Shown here: piece after piece, positions 54,405 through 63,245 of the stretch
Position numbering within the stretch: position 1 is the stretch's first letter
Layout of the letters: each line of letters starts with the position of its first letter
Origin: Corynebacterium argentoratense DSM 44202
GTDB taxonomy: Bacteria > Actinomycetota > Actinomycetes > Mycobacteriales > Mycobacteriaceae
Length of the DNA: 64,000 bases
Direction: 5' to 3'
Assembly: GCF_000590555.1 (NCBI RefSeq)
Contig: NC_022198.1
Span: 1,628,583-1,692,582, forward strand
Translations under genes and position numbers: made by a program
The notes under the pieces: generated by a model
Database searches by the model: none
Told to the model about the DNA's origin: nothing
What the model saw: only the letters and a program-made list of their open reading frames with translations

Positions 54405-56018
54405 CTAGCCGCGTCCCACACGCCTCCACGTAATTAAGCGAGCCTCCGACTCCGGATCCGCCACAACCGCGCTCTCCCGATCGAAAGAAACCAACACATA
54501 ACTATCCGACAAAGCCTCCACCAAACCCCCACCCCACTCAGCGACAACCACGGCCTCATCCAATTCGCTATCCAAATCCAACGCATCCAACGCACCCCAC
54601 GGATCCGCACTGGCATCCGAATGCCCCTCAGGGTCCTCCCCAAACAAACGATAAGCATCCACATGCACCAAACTTGGCCCACCAACCAACGAACGATGCT
54701 CCCGAGCAATCACAAACGTCGGCGACGTCACACGACCCTTCACCTGCAACCCCTGTGCCACCCCCTGCGTAAACGTCGTCTTACCCGCCCCCAAAGGACC
54801 ATCCAAAATAATGACGTCGCCCGCCACCAGCTGCGCACCAATCTCACGGCCCAACGCTTGCGTATCCGCCATAGACTCGCACCTACGCGAACGCAACACA
54901 TGTCGAACCGTACGCCCCTTCGGGCTACACACAAGCTCATACGCAATCGTGCCAACACCACGCGCCAACTGATCAGCCGTCATCTCGCCCCGATCACCGG
55001 AGCCAAACACCACAGCCTCATCACCCGGCGCGACCCCATGCGCATTATCCCCCAACCACACCACAATCTGATCCATACACACCCGGCCCACCTGCGGGTA
55101 ACGACGCCCCGCGATAGTGACCTCTAATGCACCCTGAGCAGCACGAACCAAACCATCCGCATACCCAATAGGAACCACCGCGGTAAAACCATCAGTCGGC
55201 GCCACCCACGTCAGCCCATAACTCGTGCCCTCCCCCCGAGCAATCGGTTTCACCACAGTGACACGGCCCGCCCACGACATCGCCGGACGCAACCGCGCCG
55301 ACAACTCAGTCGGCTCCTCCAAAGGATCAATCCCATACAACGCCACCCCCGGACGAACCATGTCAAAATACGCATCCGGGCGCGACAACACCGCCGGAGA
55401 ATTCGCAATATGATTCACCGGCACCTCCAAACCACACTCCCGCGCGCACCCAATCGCACGTTCAAACACCGCAATCTGCGCATCCGTCGCAGCCACCGCG
55501 GCGTCATCACCCCCATCCGCACAACTGAAATGACTAAACACACCCGTCACACGAACGCGTGGGGCAGCAGCCAACAGCCCAAAACACTCCACCCACTCTG
55601 CTTCGTCCACACCCGAACGGTTCAAACCAGTATCAACCTTGACCGTCACCGGCACTTCCCCACCCACAACATCGGCGGCCTCAACCGCCCTGCGTGCGTG
55701 CCTCACACTCGGCACACCCAAGGTAATCCCCCGACTCACCGCAGCCTCAACATCCTGCTCCGGCGACCAAATCCAACACAACACCGGCACATCAATACCC
55801 GCATCACGCAGCGCATGCGCCTCCGCCAACGTGGCAACCCCCAACTGATCCGCCCCGTTATCAACCATCACCCGAGCAACATCCACCGCCCCATGGTTGT
55901 AACCATCGGCCTTGACCACAGCCATCAACTGCGCCCCCCGCTCCCGCGCAGCATCACACAACACACGGGTGTTAGACGCAATAGCATCCAGATTGATCTC
56001 GGTATAGGCCATATCCAT
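54405..56018 (-). CDS. alr-tsaE: alanine racemase - TsaE in-frame fusion
   Basis: A single 537-aa frame. Residues about 1-380 are alanine racemase: PLP Lys in AVVKADGYNHGA, catalytic Tyr in GVALYGIDP and CMDQ in VGRVCMDQIVVWLG. Residues 383-537 are TsaE: Walker A LDGPLGAGKTTFTQG, then SPTFVIAREH and DAYRLF. In mycobacteria the two genes are adjacent and separate. TsaE's natural start would be Met383 (ATG at 54872), so internal initiation could also give free TsaE; there is no stop between. The start ATG at 56018 (MDMAYTEINLDAIASN) is chosen on homology; an ATG at 56012 is possible. Confidence 0.9.
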   Translation of the reverse strand: MDMAYTEINLDAIASNTRVLCDAARERGAQLMAVVKADGYNHGAVDVARVMVDNGADQLGVATLAEAHALRDAGIDVPVLCWIWSPEQDVEAAVSRGITLGVPSVRHARRAVEAADVVGGEVPVTVKVDTGLNRSGVDEAEWVECFGLLAAAPRVRVTGVFSHFSCADGGDDAAVAATDAQIAVFERAIGCARECGLEVPVNHIANSPAVLSRPDAYFDMVRPGVALYGIDPLEEPTELSARLRPAMSWAGRVTVVKPIARGEGTSYGLTWVAPTDGFTAVVPIGYADGLVRAAQGALEVTIAGRRYPQVGRVCMDQIVVWLGDNAHGVAPGDEAVVFGSGDRGEMTADQLARGVGTIAYELVCSPKGRTVRHVLRSRRCESMADTQALGREIGAQLVAGDVIILDGPLGAGKTTFTQGVAQGLQVKGRVTSPTFVIAREHRSLVGGPSLVHVDAYRLFGEDPEGHSDASADPWGALDALDLDSELDEAVVVAEWGGGLVEALSDSYVLVSFDRESAVVADPESEARLITWRRVGRG

Positions 56019-56029
56019 AGCTAACCATT

Positions 56030-57571
56030 CTAGGACCCACCACGACGCCACCTCGCAACGATCTCCGCAACAGCCGGGCTGATCGCATCCGCTAACTGGC
56101 GCGCATCACATGGAGCATCAAATGATGACGCCGCGAGCGCATGGGCATAGGCAGCCACAGCCACCGACTCCACGCGCGGCTGCGCAGCAACCACAGCAGC
56201 CAACACCCCCGACAACACATCCCCCGAGCCCGGGGTCGCCGCCCACGAGGACTGCGAAGGAATAATCAACGCTGGTTGATGATCACCCGGACTAACCACC
56301 ACCGTGGTATGGCCCTTGAGCAGCACACACGCACCGAATTCCTGCGCCAACGCACGCGCCGCATCCACCCGCGAAACATAATGGGACGGCGAGCTCCCCA
56401 TGATGCGTTCAAACTCCCCATCATGCGGCGTCAACACAGTCAACAAACCGGCACGATAGCGCTCGCGAAGAACCTCACGCACCGGATCACCACCCGAAGC
56501 AATCGCCGTCAACGCATCAGCATCAACCACCACCGAAACATCGCGCTGCAGTACGTCGAGCAGATCCCCCACAGCAGTCGAATTCCCCGGCCCCACAACA
56601 ACACAATCACTACGCCCCGCCCCAACAACAACACTCGGAAACGCCGACAGCACCTGCTGAGCACACTGCCCCACATAACGAACCATCGACGACGTCGCCC
56701 TCACCGCACCCGCAACCGCCAACACCGCAGCCCCCGGATACGCAGAACTACCCGCATACACCGACACCACACCACCGGTGTACTTATTCGACTCCTCCCC
56801 CGGAACCGGCCAACAACCCCCATCCACACTAAGCCCCCATGGGAGCTCGCGGCGCAACTGCTCATCAATCCCCAAACCCCTGCACACAACCCGGCCGCAA
56901 ACCGACCGCCGCAACACATGCACCGGCTTCACACCACCAAAAGTCACTGTACGCTGCGCCACCAACGTCGCCGGATCCACCGCCCCACCCATGGGATCAG
57001 CACCAGAAGGAAGATCAACCGCCAACACCGGTGTACCTGCCGCCGCACACCCCGCGACGTCATCAATCACTTCACGCACAGAACCACGCAGCGGCCCCTC
57101 CGCACCAATACCCAACAAACCATCAACGATCAGATCAGGACAAAACGCGCCCACGGCGCCCGGCGAATCAAGCCACCGCACACCGGCCCGACGCGCAGCT
57201 TCCGCCCCCTGAACATGCACAGAATCCGAGGAAGCAACAACCCTCACCTGCGCACCCCTACGCGCCAGCTCTGCCGCGGCGAACAGGGCGTCCCCACCGT
57301 TGTTCCCAGCCCCCACCAAAACCAGCACCCTCGACCCATAAACCCGCCGCGTGGTACTGCAGGAGCGCAACATGTCCGCGGCTTCGACAGCCACGGCAAA
57401 CGCAGCGGACTGCATAAGGACCAGACCCTGTGCCGCGAGCAAAGGCTGCTCAGCACGACGCACCTGCTGCGGGGTATACACCGGGGTTCCGCACAATCCC
57501 TCAGCTGCGGTCTCAGCGCGACCACCAGAGGTCATCCCGGCGCGTGCATGCTGTGCTGGCATCACAACCAC
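56030..57571 (-). CDS. nnr: bifunctional NAD(P)H-hydrate epimerase / dehydratase
   Basis: A 513-aa repair enzyme for damaged NAD(P)HX. The N-terminal YjeF-N epimerase domain (about 35-235) has VLVLVGAGNNGGDALFAAAELARRG and VDLPSGADPM; the C-terminal ADP-dependent dehydratase domain (about 250-510) has VVVGPGNST, LTPHDGEFERI, GATPGSGDVLSGVLAA-like sequence (AATPGSGDVLSG). Starts at GTG 57571/57565 or ATG 57562; the ATG is preferred. Confidence 0.93.
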   Translation of the reverse strand: MVVMPAQHARAGMTSGGRAETAAEGLCGTPVYTPQQVRRAEQPLLAAQGLVLMQSAAFAVAVEAADMLRSCSTTRRVYGSRVLVLVGAGNNGGDALFAAAELARRGAQVRVVASSDSVHVQGAEAARRAGVRWLDSPGAVGAFCPDLIVDGLLGIGAEGPLRGSVREVIDDVAGCAAAGTPVLAVDLPSGADPMGGAVDPATLVAQRTVTFGGVKPVHVLRRSVCGRVVCRGLGIDEQLRRELPWGLSVDGGCWPVPGEESNKYTGGVVSVYAGSSAYPGAAVLAVAGAVRATSSMVRYVGQCAQQVLSAFPSVVVGAGRSDCVVVGPGNSTAVGDLLDVLQRDVSVVVDADALTAIASGGDPVREVLRERYRAGLLTVLTPHDGEFERIMGSSPSHYVSRVDAARALAQEFGACVLLKGHTTVVVSPGDHQPALIIPSQSSWAATPGSGDVLSGVLAAVVAAQPRVESVAVAAYAHALAASSFDAPCDARQLADAISPAVAEIVARWRRGGS

Positions 57572-58129
57572 TTAGCCCCTACGTCCCCACGGGGCGATCA
57601 ATCCTGCGGGATGCCCACCATGGTCAAGCAACCAACCGAAGACAGCGACTAGTGGGGCCAACAACACTAATAGCGGAATCCACCACGCCGAGGAACTACC
57701 AGCATCGGGGGCAGGCTTTTTCGGGATCTCCTGCTTCGGAGGATCCTGCTTCGGAGGCACTGGCAGCGGCTGAGTAACCACAGGCTCGGAAACTGCCGGT
57801 TCAGAAGGTTCGGCGGAGTCGTCTATCCCAAAGCGAATGAGGCTGTAGGACTCACCATCTTTCCACCACTGTTGTTCGTAGCAGTGCTGTGCGGTAATGA
57901 CCCACTGGGGTGCTACCAGTGCGCCTGCACACTGCTGCATGTGGCCGGGGTCGCCAAGCTCCAGATATGCGGCTGCTTGAGCAAGCGGATCCTCTGCCTG
58001 TGCGCGAGGCGCCGGCGGATTAGGGTAATGCAGGTCTGCAGCATGAGCTATTGGCGACACCTGCCCTAACAATGTTGAAGAAACGAGGGAACTCACGATC
58101 ACCGCAGCCACTGCTGCACGGGATTTCAT
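57572..58129 (-). CDS. membrane-anchored protein with truncated trypsin-like domain
   Basis: A 185-aa protein: signal peptide (1-30, HAA), then MQQCAGALVAPQWVITAQHC (about 64-83), the N-terminal segment of chymotrypsin-fold proteases with the catalytic His82 and its flanking Cys pair. After about 25 more residues the protease stops and a Pro/Lys/Glu-rich linker and transmembrane helix (about 150-168) follow. The catalytic Asp and Ser and the whole second barrel are missing, so it cannot be a standard protease. It could be a decayed protease or a binding/scaffold protein. There is no frameshift within reach. Confidence 0.75.
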   Translation of the reverse strand: MKSRAAVAAVIVSSLVSSTLLGQVSPIAHAADLHYPNPPAPRAQAEDPLAQAAAYLELGDPGHMQQCAGALVAPQWVITAQHCYEQQWWKDGESYSLIRFGIDDSAEPSEPAVSEPVVTQPLPVPPKQDPPKQEIPKKPAPDAGSSSAWWIPLLVLLAPLVAVFGWLLDHGGHPAGLIAPWGRRG

Positions 58130-58150
58130 GATGGTAACGACGCTGTATAT

Positions 58151-60016
58151 CTACTCGACGGTAACGGATTTTGCCAGGTTGCGGGGCTTATCAATGTCTT
58201 CGTTACCGCACTGGCGGGCGATTTCTGCAGCGAGGAACTGCAGGGGAACTGTGGCCAACAGCGGCTGCATAATGGTTGAGGATTTAGGCAACCGCACCAA
58301 CCAGTTTGCGAACGGTTCCACTGCAGTGTCGCCTTCCTCCGCGATGACAATTGTCTTAGCACCACGGGCGCGGATTTCCTGAATGTTGGACACGATTTTG
58401 GAATGCAGGGTCTTGACGCCGCGGGGGGAAGGAACAATCACAACCACCGGCAGATCATCCTCAATCAAGGCAATCGGACCATGCTTGAGCTCGCCGGCGG
58501 GGAAGCCTTCCGCGTGAATGTACGCGAGCTCCTTGAGCTTGAGCGCACCTTCCAGGGCGACCGGGAAACCTACCCCGCGGCCTAGGAAGAGCATGGTCGG
58601 GATGGGACCGAGGTTCTTACCGATCCGCAGGATTTCTTCCTCACAAGTCAGCACCTGTTCAATCTGCGCGGGAATGGACTCCAGGTCGGACCAAATCCGG
58701 GCAATCTCATCCGGGTACTTGGTGCCTCGAGCCTGTGCCAACGCCAAACCAATGATGTAGTTAGCTGCGACCTGGGCCAAGAAAGCCTTGGTAGAAGCCA
58801 CACCAATTTCAGGTCCCGCGTGGGTGTAGAGCACAGCGTCAGCTTCGCGAGGAATCTGCGCCCCGTTGGTGTTGCAGACCGCCAAAACTTTCGCTCCCTG
58901 TGCTTTCGCGTGGCGCACGGCTTCCAGCGTATCTGCGGTTTCACCAGACTGTGAGATGGCAACCACTAGGGTGCGAGAATCCAAAATCGGGTCTCGGTAG
59001 CGGAACTCGCTAGCCACCTCGATCTCAACTGGGATACGCACCCAGTGCTCGATGGCGTATTTCGCGAGTAGCCCAGAGTGGTAGGCAGAGCCGCAGGCGA
59101 CAACATAAACCTTGTCGAGGTTTTTCATGTCGGACTCGCTCAGGTTCTGCTCGTCCAGCACCACGCGACCGTCCCGGAAGTGGCCTGCCAATGTGTCACG
59201 CACAGCTGCGGGTTGCTCATGAATTTCCTTCATCATGAAGGAGTCGTAGCCACCCTTTTCTGCAGCTGCCAGGTCCCAGTCGATGCGGAAGGGCTTGCCC
59301 TGGGCAGGGCTTCCATCAAAATTGAAAATCGCGTAACCATCAGCGGTGATAATCACCATATTGTCCTGGTTAAGCTCGACGGCATCCTTCGTGTATTCGA
59401 TGAAAGCAGCAACGTCAGAGCCCAAGAACATCTCGTTATCACCCACGCCAACGATCAATGGAGTGGAGCGGCGACCGGCGATGATCTTGTCTGGATGATC
59501 AGCATGCATCATCAGCAGCGTGAAAGCACCCTCCAGGCGGCTCAGCACTAGGCGTGCACTGGCCTCAAAATCTCCAGCGGTGTCGCCCTCGTTGTACGCA
59601 CGGGCGAGCAAGTGAGCAGCTACCTCAGAGTCCGTGTCGGATTTCAACTCAACACCAGCTGCTTCAAGCTCAGCTCGCAGTGGCGCAAAGTTTTCAATGA
59701 TTCCGTTATGAACAATCGCAGCTTTGTTGTCGAAGCTGACATGCGGGTGCGCGTTGACATCGGTGGGGCGGCCGTGAGTTGCCCAACGAGTGTGGCCGAT
59801 AGCCGTTGACCCTTGAAGGGTGTCAGCCCCAACCTCCTCGATCAAATCATCCAGGTTAGCGAGCTTGCCGGCGCGTTTGACGACACCCAACCCGCCTTGG
59901 CCATCAGCAACCGCGATGCCTGAGGAATCGTAGCCTCGGTATTCCATTCGACGGAGCGCTTCCAGGGCAACATTCAAACCACTACGGTGACCAACATATC
60001 CGACAATTCCACACAT
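58151..60016 (-). CDS. glmS: glutamine--fructose-6-phosphate aminotransferase (isomerizing)
   Basis: A 621-aa enzyme making glucosamine-6-P for peptidoglycan and UDP-GlcNAc. The N-terminal glutaminase uses Cys2 (MCGIVGYVGHRSGLNVALEAL); two SIS domains follow (ISQSGETADTLEAVRHA; FLGRGVGFPVALEGALKLKELAYIHAEGFPAGELKHGPIAL) and it ends PRNLAKSVTVE. No glmS ribozyme is visible and none is expected in this phylum. The -10 box TACTAT is 7 nt before its ATG (leaderless). Confidence 0.97.
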   Translation of the reverse strand: MCGIVGYVGHRSGLNVALEALRRMEYRGYDSSGIAVADGQGGLGVVKRAGKLANLDDLIEEVGADTLQGSTAIGHTRWATHGRPTDVNAHPHVSFDNKAAIVHNGIIENFAPLRAELEAAGVELKSDTDSEVAAHLLARAYNEGDTAGDFEASARLVLSRLEGAFTLLMMHADHPDKIIAGRRSTPLIVGVGDNEMFLGSDVAAFIEYTKDAVELNQDNMVIITADGYAIFNFDGSPAQGKPFRIDWDLAAAEKGGYDSFMMKEIHEQPAAVRDTLAGHFRDGRVVLDEQNLSESDMKNLDKVYVVACGSAYHSGLLAKYAIEHWVRIPVEIEVASEFRYRDPILDSRTLVVAISQSGETADTLEAVRHAKAQGAKVLAVCNTNGAQIPREADAVLYTHAGPEIGVASTKAFLAQVAANYIIGLALAQARGTKYPDEIARIWSDLESIPAQIEQVLTCEEEILRIGKNLGPIPTMLFLGRGVGFPVALEGALKLKELAYIHAEGFPAGELKHGPIALIEDDLPVVVIVPSPRGVKTLHSKIVSNIQEIRARGAKTIVIAEEGDTAVEPFANWLVRLPKSSTIMQPLLATVPLQFLAAEIARQCGNEDIDKPRNLAKSVTVE

Positions 60017-60023
60017 GCCGCCT

Positions 60024-60029
60024 ATAGTA
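60024..60029 (-). promoter_or_regulatory. -10 box of leaderless glmS
   Basis: TACTAT on the minus strand, exactly 7 nt from the glmS ATG at 60016. Confidence 0.5.
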
Positions 60030-60048
60030 CCTGCCTTCTACTATTGTT

Positions 60049-60879
60049 ATGGGGGTGGCTGAGAATTTGAAGAAGCTCCTAGCGTATCTATCCAAACGCG
60101 GACCTGAACGGGTTCTCGTCGGCGACCTTGACTATGCCGGCATTCCCGGCAAGGTATACGCCCCCGCATCCGGTTCAGGGCGTGCCGCAGTAGCCTTCGG
60201 GCACGATTGGATGACTGATATTTCGCGCTACCATGCGACGCTGCGCCACCTAGCTAGTTGGGGCATTGTCGTCGCCGCTCCCAATACCGAAAAAGGTATC
60301 GCTCCCAACACCCAAGGGTTTGCCTCCGACTTAGAAACCTGCCTGCAGATCCTCGCAGGGGTCAAACTCGGCACCGGTAAAACGACGGTCTCCCCGAACA
60401 AGCTAGGCGTCGTAGGCCACGGGATGGGCGGTGGCGCTGCCATCCTCGCAGCCGCGGATCGTCCCGCATTGAAAGCAGTCGTTGCCGCGTATCCGGCTGT
60501 GACCACCCCACCGGCAGAAGACATTGCCCGTCTGCTTAACGTTCCCGGTTTGATCATTGGCTCCGCCGAAAACCAACTGCTCGATGCCGGCAACCCGGCA
60601 AAGGTCGCACTCAACTACGGCGGCCCCGTGGTTTACCGTGAAATCAAGAAGGCCACATCTATCGGTTTTGCGGAAAACGCGATGTTCAGCGTGGCCATCG
60701 GCATGGGCTTGCCCAAAGCCGGTCCCCGAGAAATTGCGCGCGGACTCATCACCGGTTTCTTGCTTCACCAACTCGCCGGGGAAAAGAAATACGCAGGTTT
60801 TTCAGACAACGAGGCAAAGGGGAAGGGTTTCGACACCATTCCCCACTCGGACATTGCTTCGCACGCAAGCCTGATTTAA
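60049..60879 (+). CDS. alpha/beta-hydrolase-fold protein lacking the nucleophile Ser
   Basis: A 276-aa protein in the dienelactone-hydrolase/PET-hydrolase-like branch: AAVAFGHDWMTDISRYHATLRHLASWGIVV, then KLGVVGHGMGGGAAILAA. The nucleophile elbow is GHGMGG, with Gly125 at the position of the catalytic Ser of GHSMGG. The Asp/Glu and His regions can still be placed (SAENQLLD; PHSDI). It may therefore be a non-enzymatic fold. It occupies the Rv3438-equivalent position beside glmS in the actinobacterial order. Confidence 0.82.
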   Translation: MGVAENLKKLLAYLSKRGPERVLVGDLDYAGIPGKVYAPASGSGRAAVAFGHDWMTDISRYHATLRHLASWGIVVAAPNTEKGIAPNTQGFASDLETCLQILAGVKLGTGKTTVSPNKLGVVGHGMGGGAAILAAADRPALKAVVAAYPAVTTPPAEDIARLLNVPGLIIGSAENQLLDAGNPAKVALNYGGPVVYREIKKATSIGFAENAMFSVAIGMGLPKAGPREIARGLITGFLLHQLAGEKKYAGFSDNEAKGKGFDTIPHSDIASHASLI

Positions 60880-60884
60880 AAGTC

Positions 60885-61178
60885 TCAACCAAGCCCATAT
60901 AGCGACGCCCCGCTGTGCTCCACTGCCGGGCGTCGCTGCTTGCGTGGGCGTAGGCCTGGTACTTGGGGTGTGTAGTCTACGGATTCGTTGGGCTCGTGCT
61001 CACTCAGCGAATTACTTGCATCTGCGGTTGATCCGCTGGGCGCATGATCAGCTTTCTCACCCACGGCATTCGCCTGCTCAATCGCCTTTTCCACAGCCGC
61101 ATCAAATTGACGAAGGCGTTCTTCGGCTTGCTGCCTGTAAGAATCTAAAATGCGGGAAAATTCCGGGTTCATGTCCAC
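60885..61178 (-). CDS. small protein of the glmS-glmM unknown locus (97 aa)
   Basis: A 97-aa protein with an N-terminal charged coiled coil (about 3-45: PEFSRILDSYRQQAEERLRQFDAAVEKAIEQANAV) and a disordered basic C-terminus (LRPRKQRR). It overlaps the 541-aa gene by 10 nt, so it is the last of a three-gene operon. No homologue recognised. Confidence 0.7.
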   Translation of the reverse strand: MDMNPEFSRILDSYRQQAEERLRQFDAAVEKAIEQANAVGEKADHAPSGSTADASNSLSEHEPNESVDYTPQVPGLRPRKQRRPAVEHSGASLYGLG

Positions 61179-62794
61179 TGTCCTCCTGTCCGGACGATAC
61201 CTTTCACAGCTGGTGCAGCTTGGGCGGCCGCGGTTTTCTCTTTCGGATAGTCATACACAGGCTCTTGGGTGGCCTGAGCAGTCACATTCTGCGCCACAGG
61301 CTGCGGTGCAGAATCAGCCGGTGCAGACGGGCAGATATCCACGCCCGAGTGCTCAGCCGCTGGCGCCTGGATGGGCTCGGCCGCGGCAACCGCGGGTGCA
61401 GCGTGGGGGCCAATCCCCCATGCCTCGAGGGTTTGATTCACCTGGTTAACCACGTGTCCGATTCCCTGCTGGATGTGGCTCACAAGCTCGCCCCCATGAG
61501 CAATTGCGTACTGCACGAGCTGACCGATTCCGGCAATAAGCATTCCAATTCCACCGGTGCCAACCACCTTGTGCAACAGGTCGCCGAGTTTAAAGTCCAC
61601 CCCGAAGATCCGCGCCAACAGTCCCCCTTGCGCACCGGTGCTATCACCATCGCCAGAGTCGTCCGACTGCCCATCATTGGCTCCTTCATCCGCACCCTCG
61701 TCGGTGTCCCTAGCGCTGTCTTGATCCTCGTCATGAGCATCAACAGTGGGGGTGCCAGGCTTGGGATCGCATGTGTCGTCAGTGTCGCAATGCGCAGCAG
61801 AAGTCTGCACGGGTGTGCGCAAGCCAGTCCGCTCCGATTGCTTCCTCTGTTCTTCAGCCATGTCGCCGCACGCGCACGGTGGGCTGTGCTGGGCGCCAGC
61901 GCATGCACACTGTCCCGATGGAGCACTGTCCATTGTTGCCTGCCCCGCTGACTGAGCGGGTGGAGCCTGCTGTGCACCTGCAGCCGCCGGAGCGACGGGC
62001 GCCCCACCAACTGGGGTACTCCCGCCACCACCGGTTCCTCCACCACTGCCACCGGCTACCCCACCACCGGACGCAGAGCCGCCCCCGACGGGCTGGGGTG
62101 TGTTACATGCGCCTGCTGGTTGCGTAGTTACCTCCTGTACAGCCGGATCATCTGTCTCCAGGACCGCCGGGCATCGCTGCTCGCAGGAGGCTATCGCTTC
62201 AACTTTCGCAGTGAGAGCTTCGAGCAATTCGTGCAGAGCAGTGTCGCGATCGGAGGCGGCCCCCAGAAGGATACTGGCCGCTTGGTCGATAAGCCCGGCA
62301 CCTATCTCAACGACTTGGGCGACCACTGCTGGATGTTTAACCGGGTCAATTACGCTCAGCTTGGCAACCACCCCATCGATCAGGTTTTTAAGTTGGCGCG
62401 CGATAAATGCCGTCTGAGCATCCATATCCGCTTCAATCGCATCAATAGTATTCCCTGCATCATTGCTGTCTTTTTCGACTTCATCCGCATCACTGAGACC
62501 CTTGAGCACCATCCCAACAATGCCGCCTACGCCCTGGGCAATGAGCTCTCGGCCCGCGATTTGAACGATCGGCCGAAGCAGCGGCCACAGATACTTCGTC
62601 GTGCTCATATCCGCAGAGCCGCGGGTGCTTCGCCCGCTTGCACGCAATGCGTTTGTGTCCAGCCCTGCGGTCGACGCGAAACGTTCGGATATTTCCGCAG
62701 CGCCCACCGCAGGCCCTCGGTACAGGCCACGAGAGCCCGCATGGAGTGCGTCGACGGACGCGGCGTAATCACGTACTGCTGGGTAACTAGTCAT
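61169..62794 (-). CDS. large modular protein of the glmS-glmM unknown locus (541 aa)
   Basis: A 541-aa protein I do not recognise. An N-terminal mainly helical domain (about 1-190; starts TSYPAVRDYAASVDALHAGS) holds a hydrophobic segment near 70-100. A long Gly/Pro/Ala linker with paired cysteines (CACAGAQHSPPCACGD, about 297-312) leads to an Asp/Glu-rich stretch (about 335-375), then a second amphipathic helical domain (about 380-450), then a Pro/Ala tail. It has no clear signal peptide. By position it corresponds to the alanine/proline-rich Rv3439c. The layout resembles ESX-type secretion substrates, but this is inference. Confidence 0.7.
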   Translation of the reverse strand: MTSYPAVRDYAASVDALHAGSRGLYRGPAVGAAEISERFASTAGLDTNALRASGRSTRGSADMSTTKYLWPLLRPIVQIAGRELIAQGVGGIVGMVLKGLSDADEVEKDSNDAGNTIDAIEADMDAQTAFIARQLKNLIDGVVAKLSVIDPVKHPAVVAQVVEIGAGLIDQAASILLGAASDRDTALHELLEALTAKVEAIASCEQRCPAVLETDDPAVQEVTTQPAGACNTPQPVGGGSASGGGVAGGSGGGTGGGGSTPVGGAPVAPAAAGAQQAPPAQSAGQATMDSAPSGQCACAGAQHSPPCACGDMAEEQRKQSERTGLRTPVQTSAAHCDTDDTCDPKPGTPTVDAHDEDQDSARDTDEGADEGANDGQSDDSGDGDSTGAQGGLLARIFGVDFKLGDLLHKVVGTGGIGMLIAGIGQLVQYAIAHGGELVSHIQQGIGHVVNQVNQTLEAWGIGPHAAPAVAAAEPIQAPAAEHSGVDICPSAPADSAPQPVAQNVTAQATQEPVYDYPKEKTAAAQAAPAVKGIVRTGGQWT

Positions 62795-63113
62795 CGTTGC
62801 CCCCTGTGTCGAACCAGCGCTGTGCTGATAAGTCCTGTTCTTTCAACTGTTTGACCAGTGAGATTCCTTTCTCGCTAACCCCTGTCATCCATCGCATTTG
62901 TCGGTAGTTATTGCGATGAACGCGCATCATCATCCCGTGCAGGGCGATGGCATGGTCCCGAAAGTCCCTTCCCAAGGCCTGCGCAGGTAGGAAGGGTAAG
63001 TCCGCATTGTGCGCGGCGAGCTGGGTGCGTGCTTCACGCACAAGCTCATTGAGCAGATCAATAGCGGCATCAATGTCAACGTCCATGTCGTGACCCATGT
63101 GTCCCCCTTGCAT
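62787..63113 (-). CDS. small helical protein of the glmS-glmM unknown locus (108 aa)
   Basis: A 108-aa, mostly alpha-helical protein with two long helices (about 11-38 and 45-95) separated by LPFLPAQAL, the size and shape of EspC/WXG100-like helical-hairpin proteins, though no WXG is present. It is the first gene of the operon (overlap of 8 nt with the 541-aa gene). Positionally equal to Rv3440c. Function unknown. Confidence 0.72.
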   Translation of the reverse strand: MQGGHMGHDMDVDIDAAIDLLNELVREARTQLAAHNADLPFLPAQALGRDFRDHAIALHGMMMRVHRNNYRQMRWMTGVSEKGISLVKQLKEQDLSAQRWFDTGGNDD

Positions 63114-63171
63114 TGTTGTGCTTAAAATTTTTTCGGTGGTTTTTTCCCCTCACATACTTGGACGTAGAAAA

Positions 63172-63207
63172 ACCCCCGTGGGTTCCACGAGGGTCTAAAA
63201 TTTTTTT
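63172..63207 (-). terminator. bidirectional terminator after glmM
   Basis: ACCCCCGTGG-GTT-CCACGAGGGT (one mismatch in a 10-bp stem). On the minus strand it is followed by TTTTTC (for glmM); on the plus strand by TCTAAAATTTTTTT. Confidence 0.82.
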
Positions 63208-63245
63208 ATTGATGACGTCGCGGGGGTTGCGGCGTCCAGGTGACT

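Noticed and set aside
56141..57652. Long open frame (503 aa), plus strand, rich in Arg/His/Pro, opposite nnr
   Set aside because: Composition typical of an antisense frame of a GC-rich gene; nnr has intact active sites.
58130..60016. glmS ribozyme
   Set aside because: No such fold is visible and the glmS ATG lies 7 nt from a -10 box, leaving no leader.
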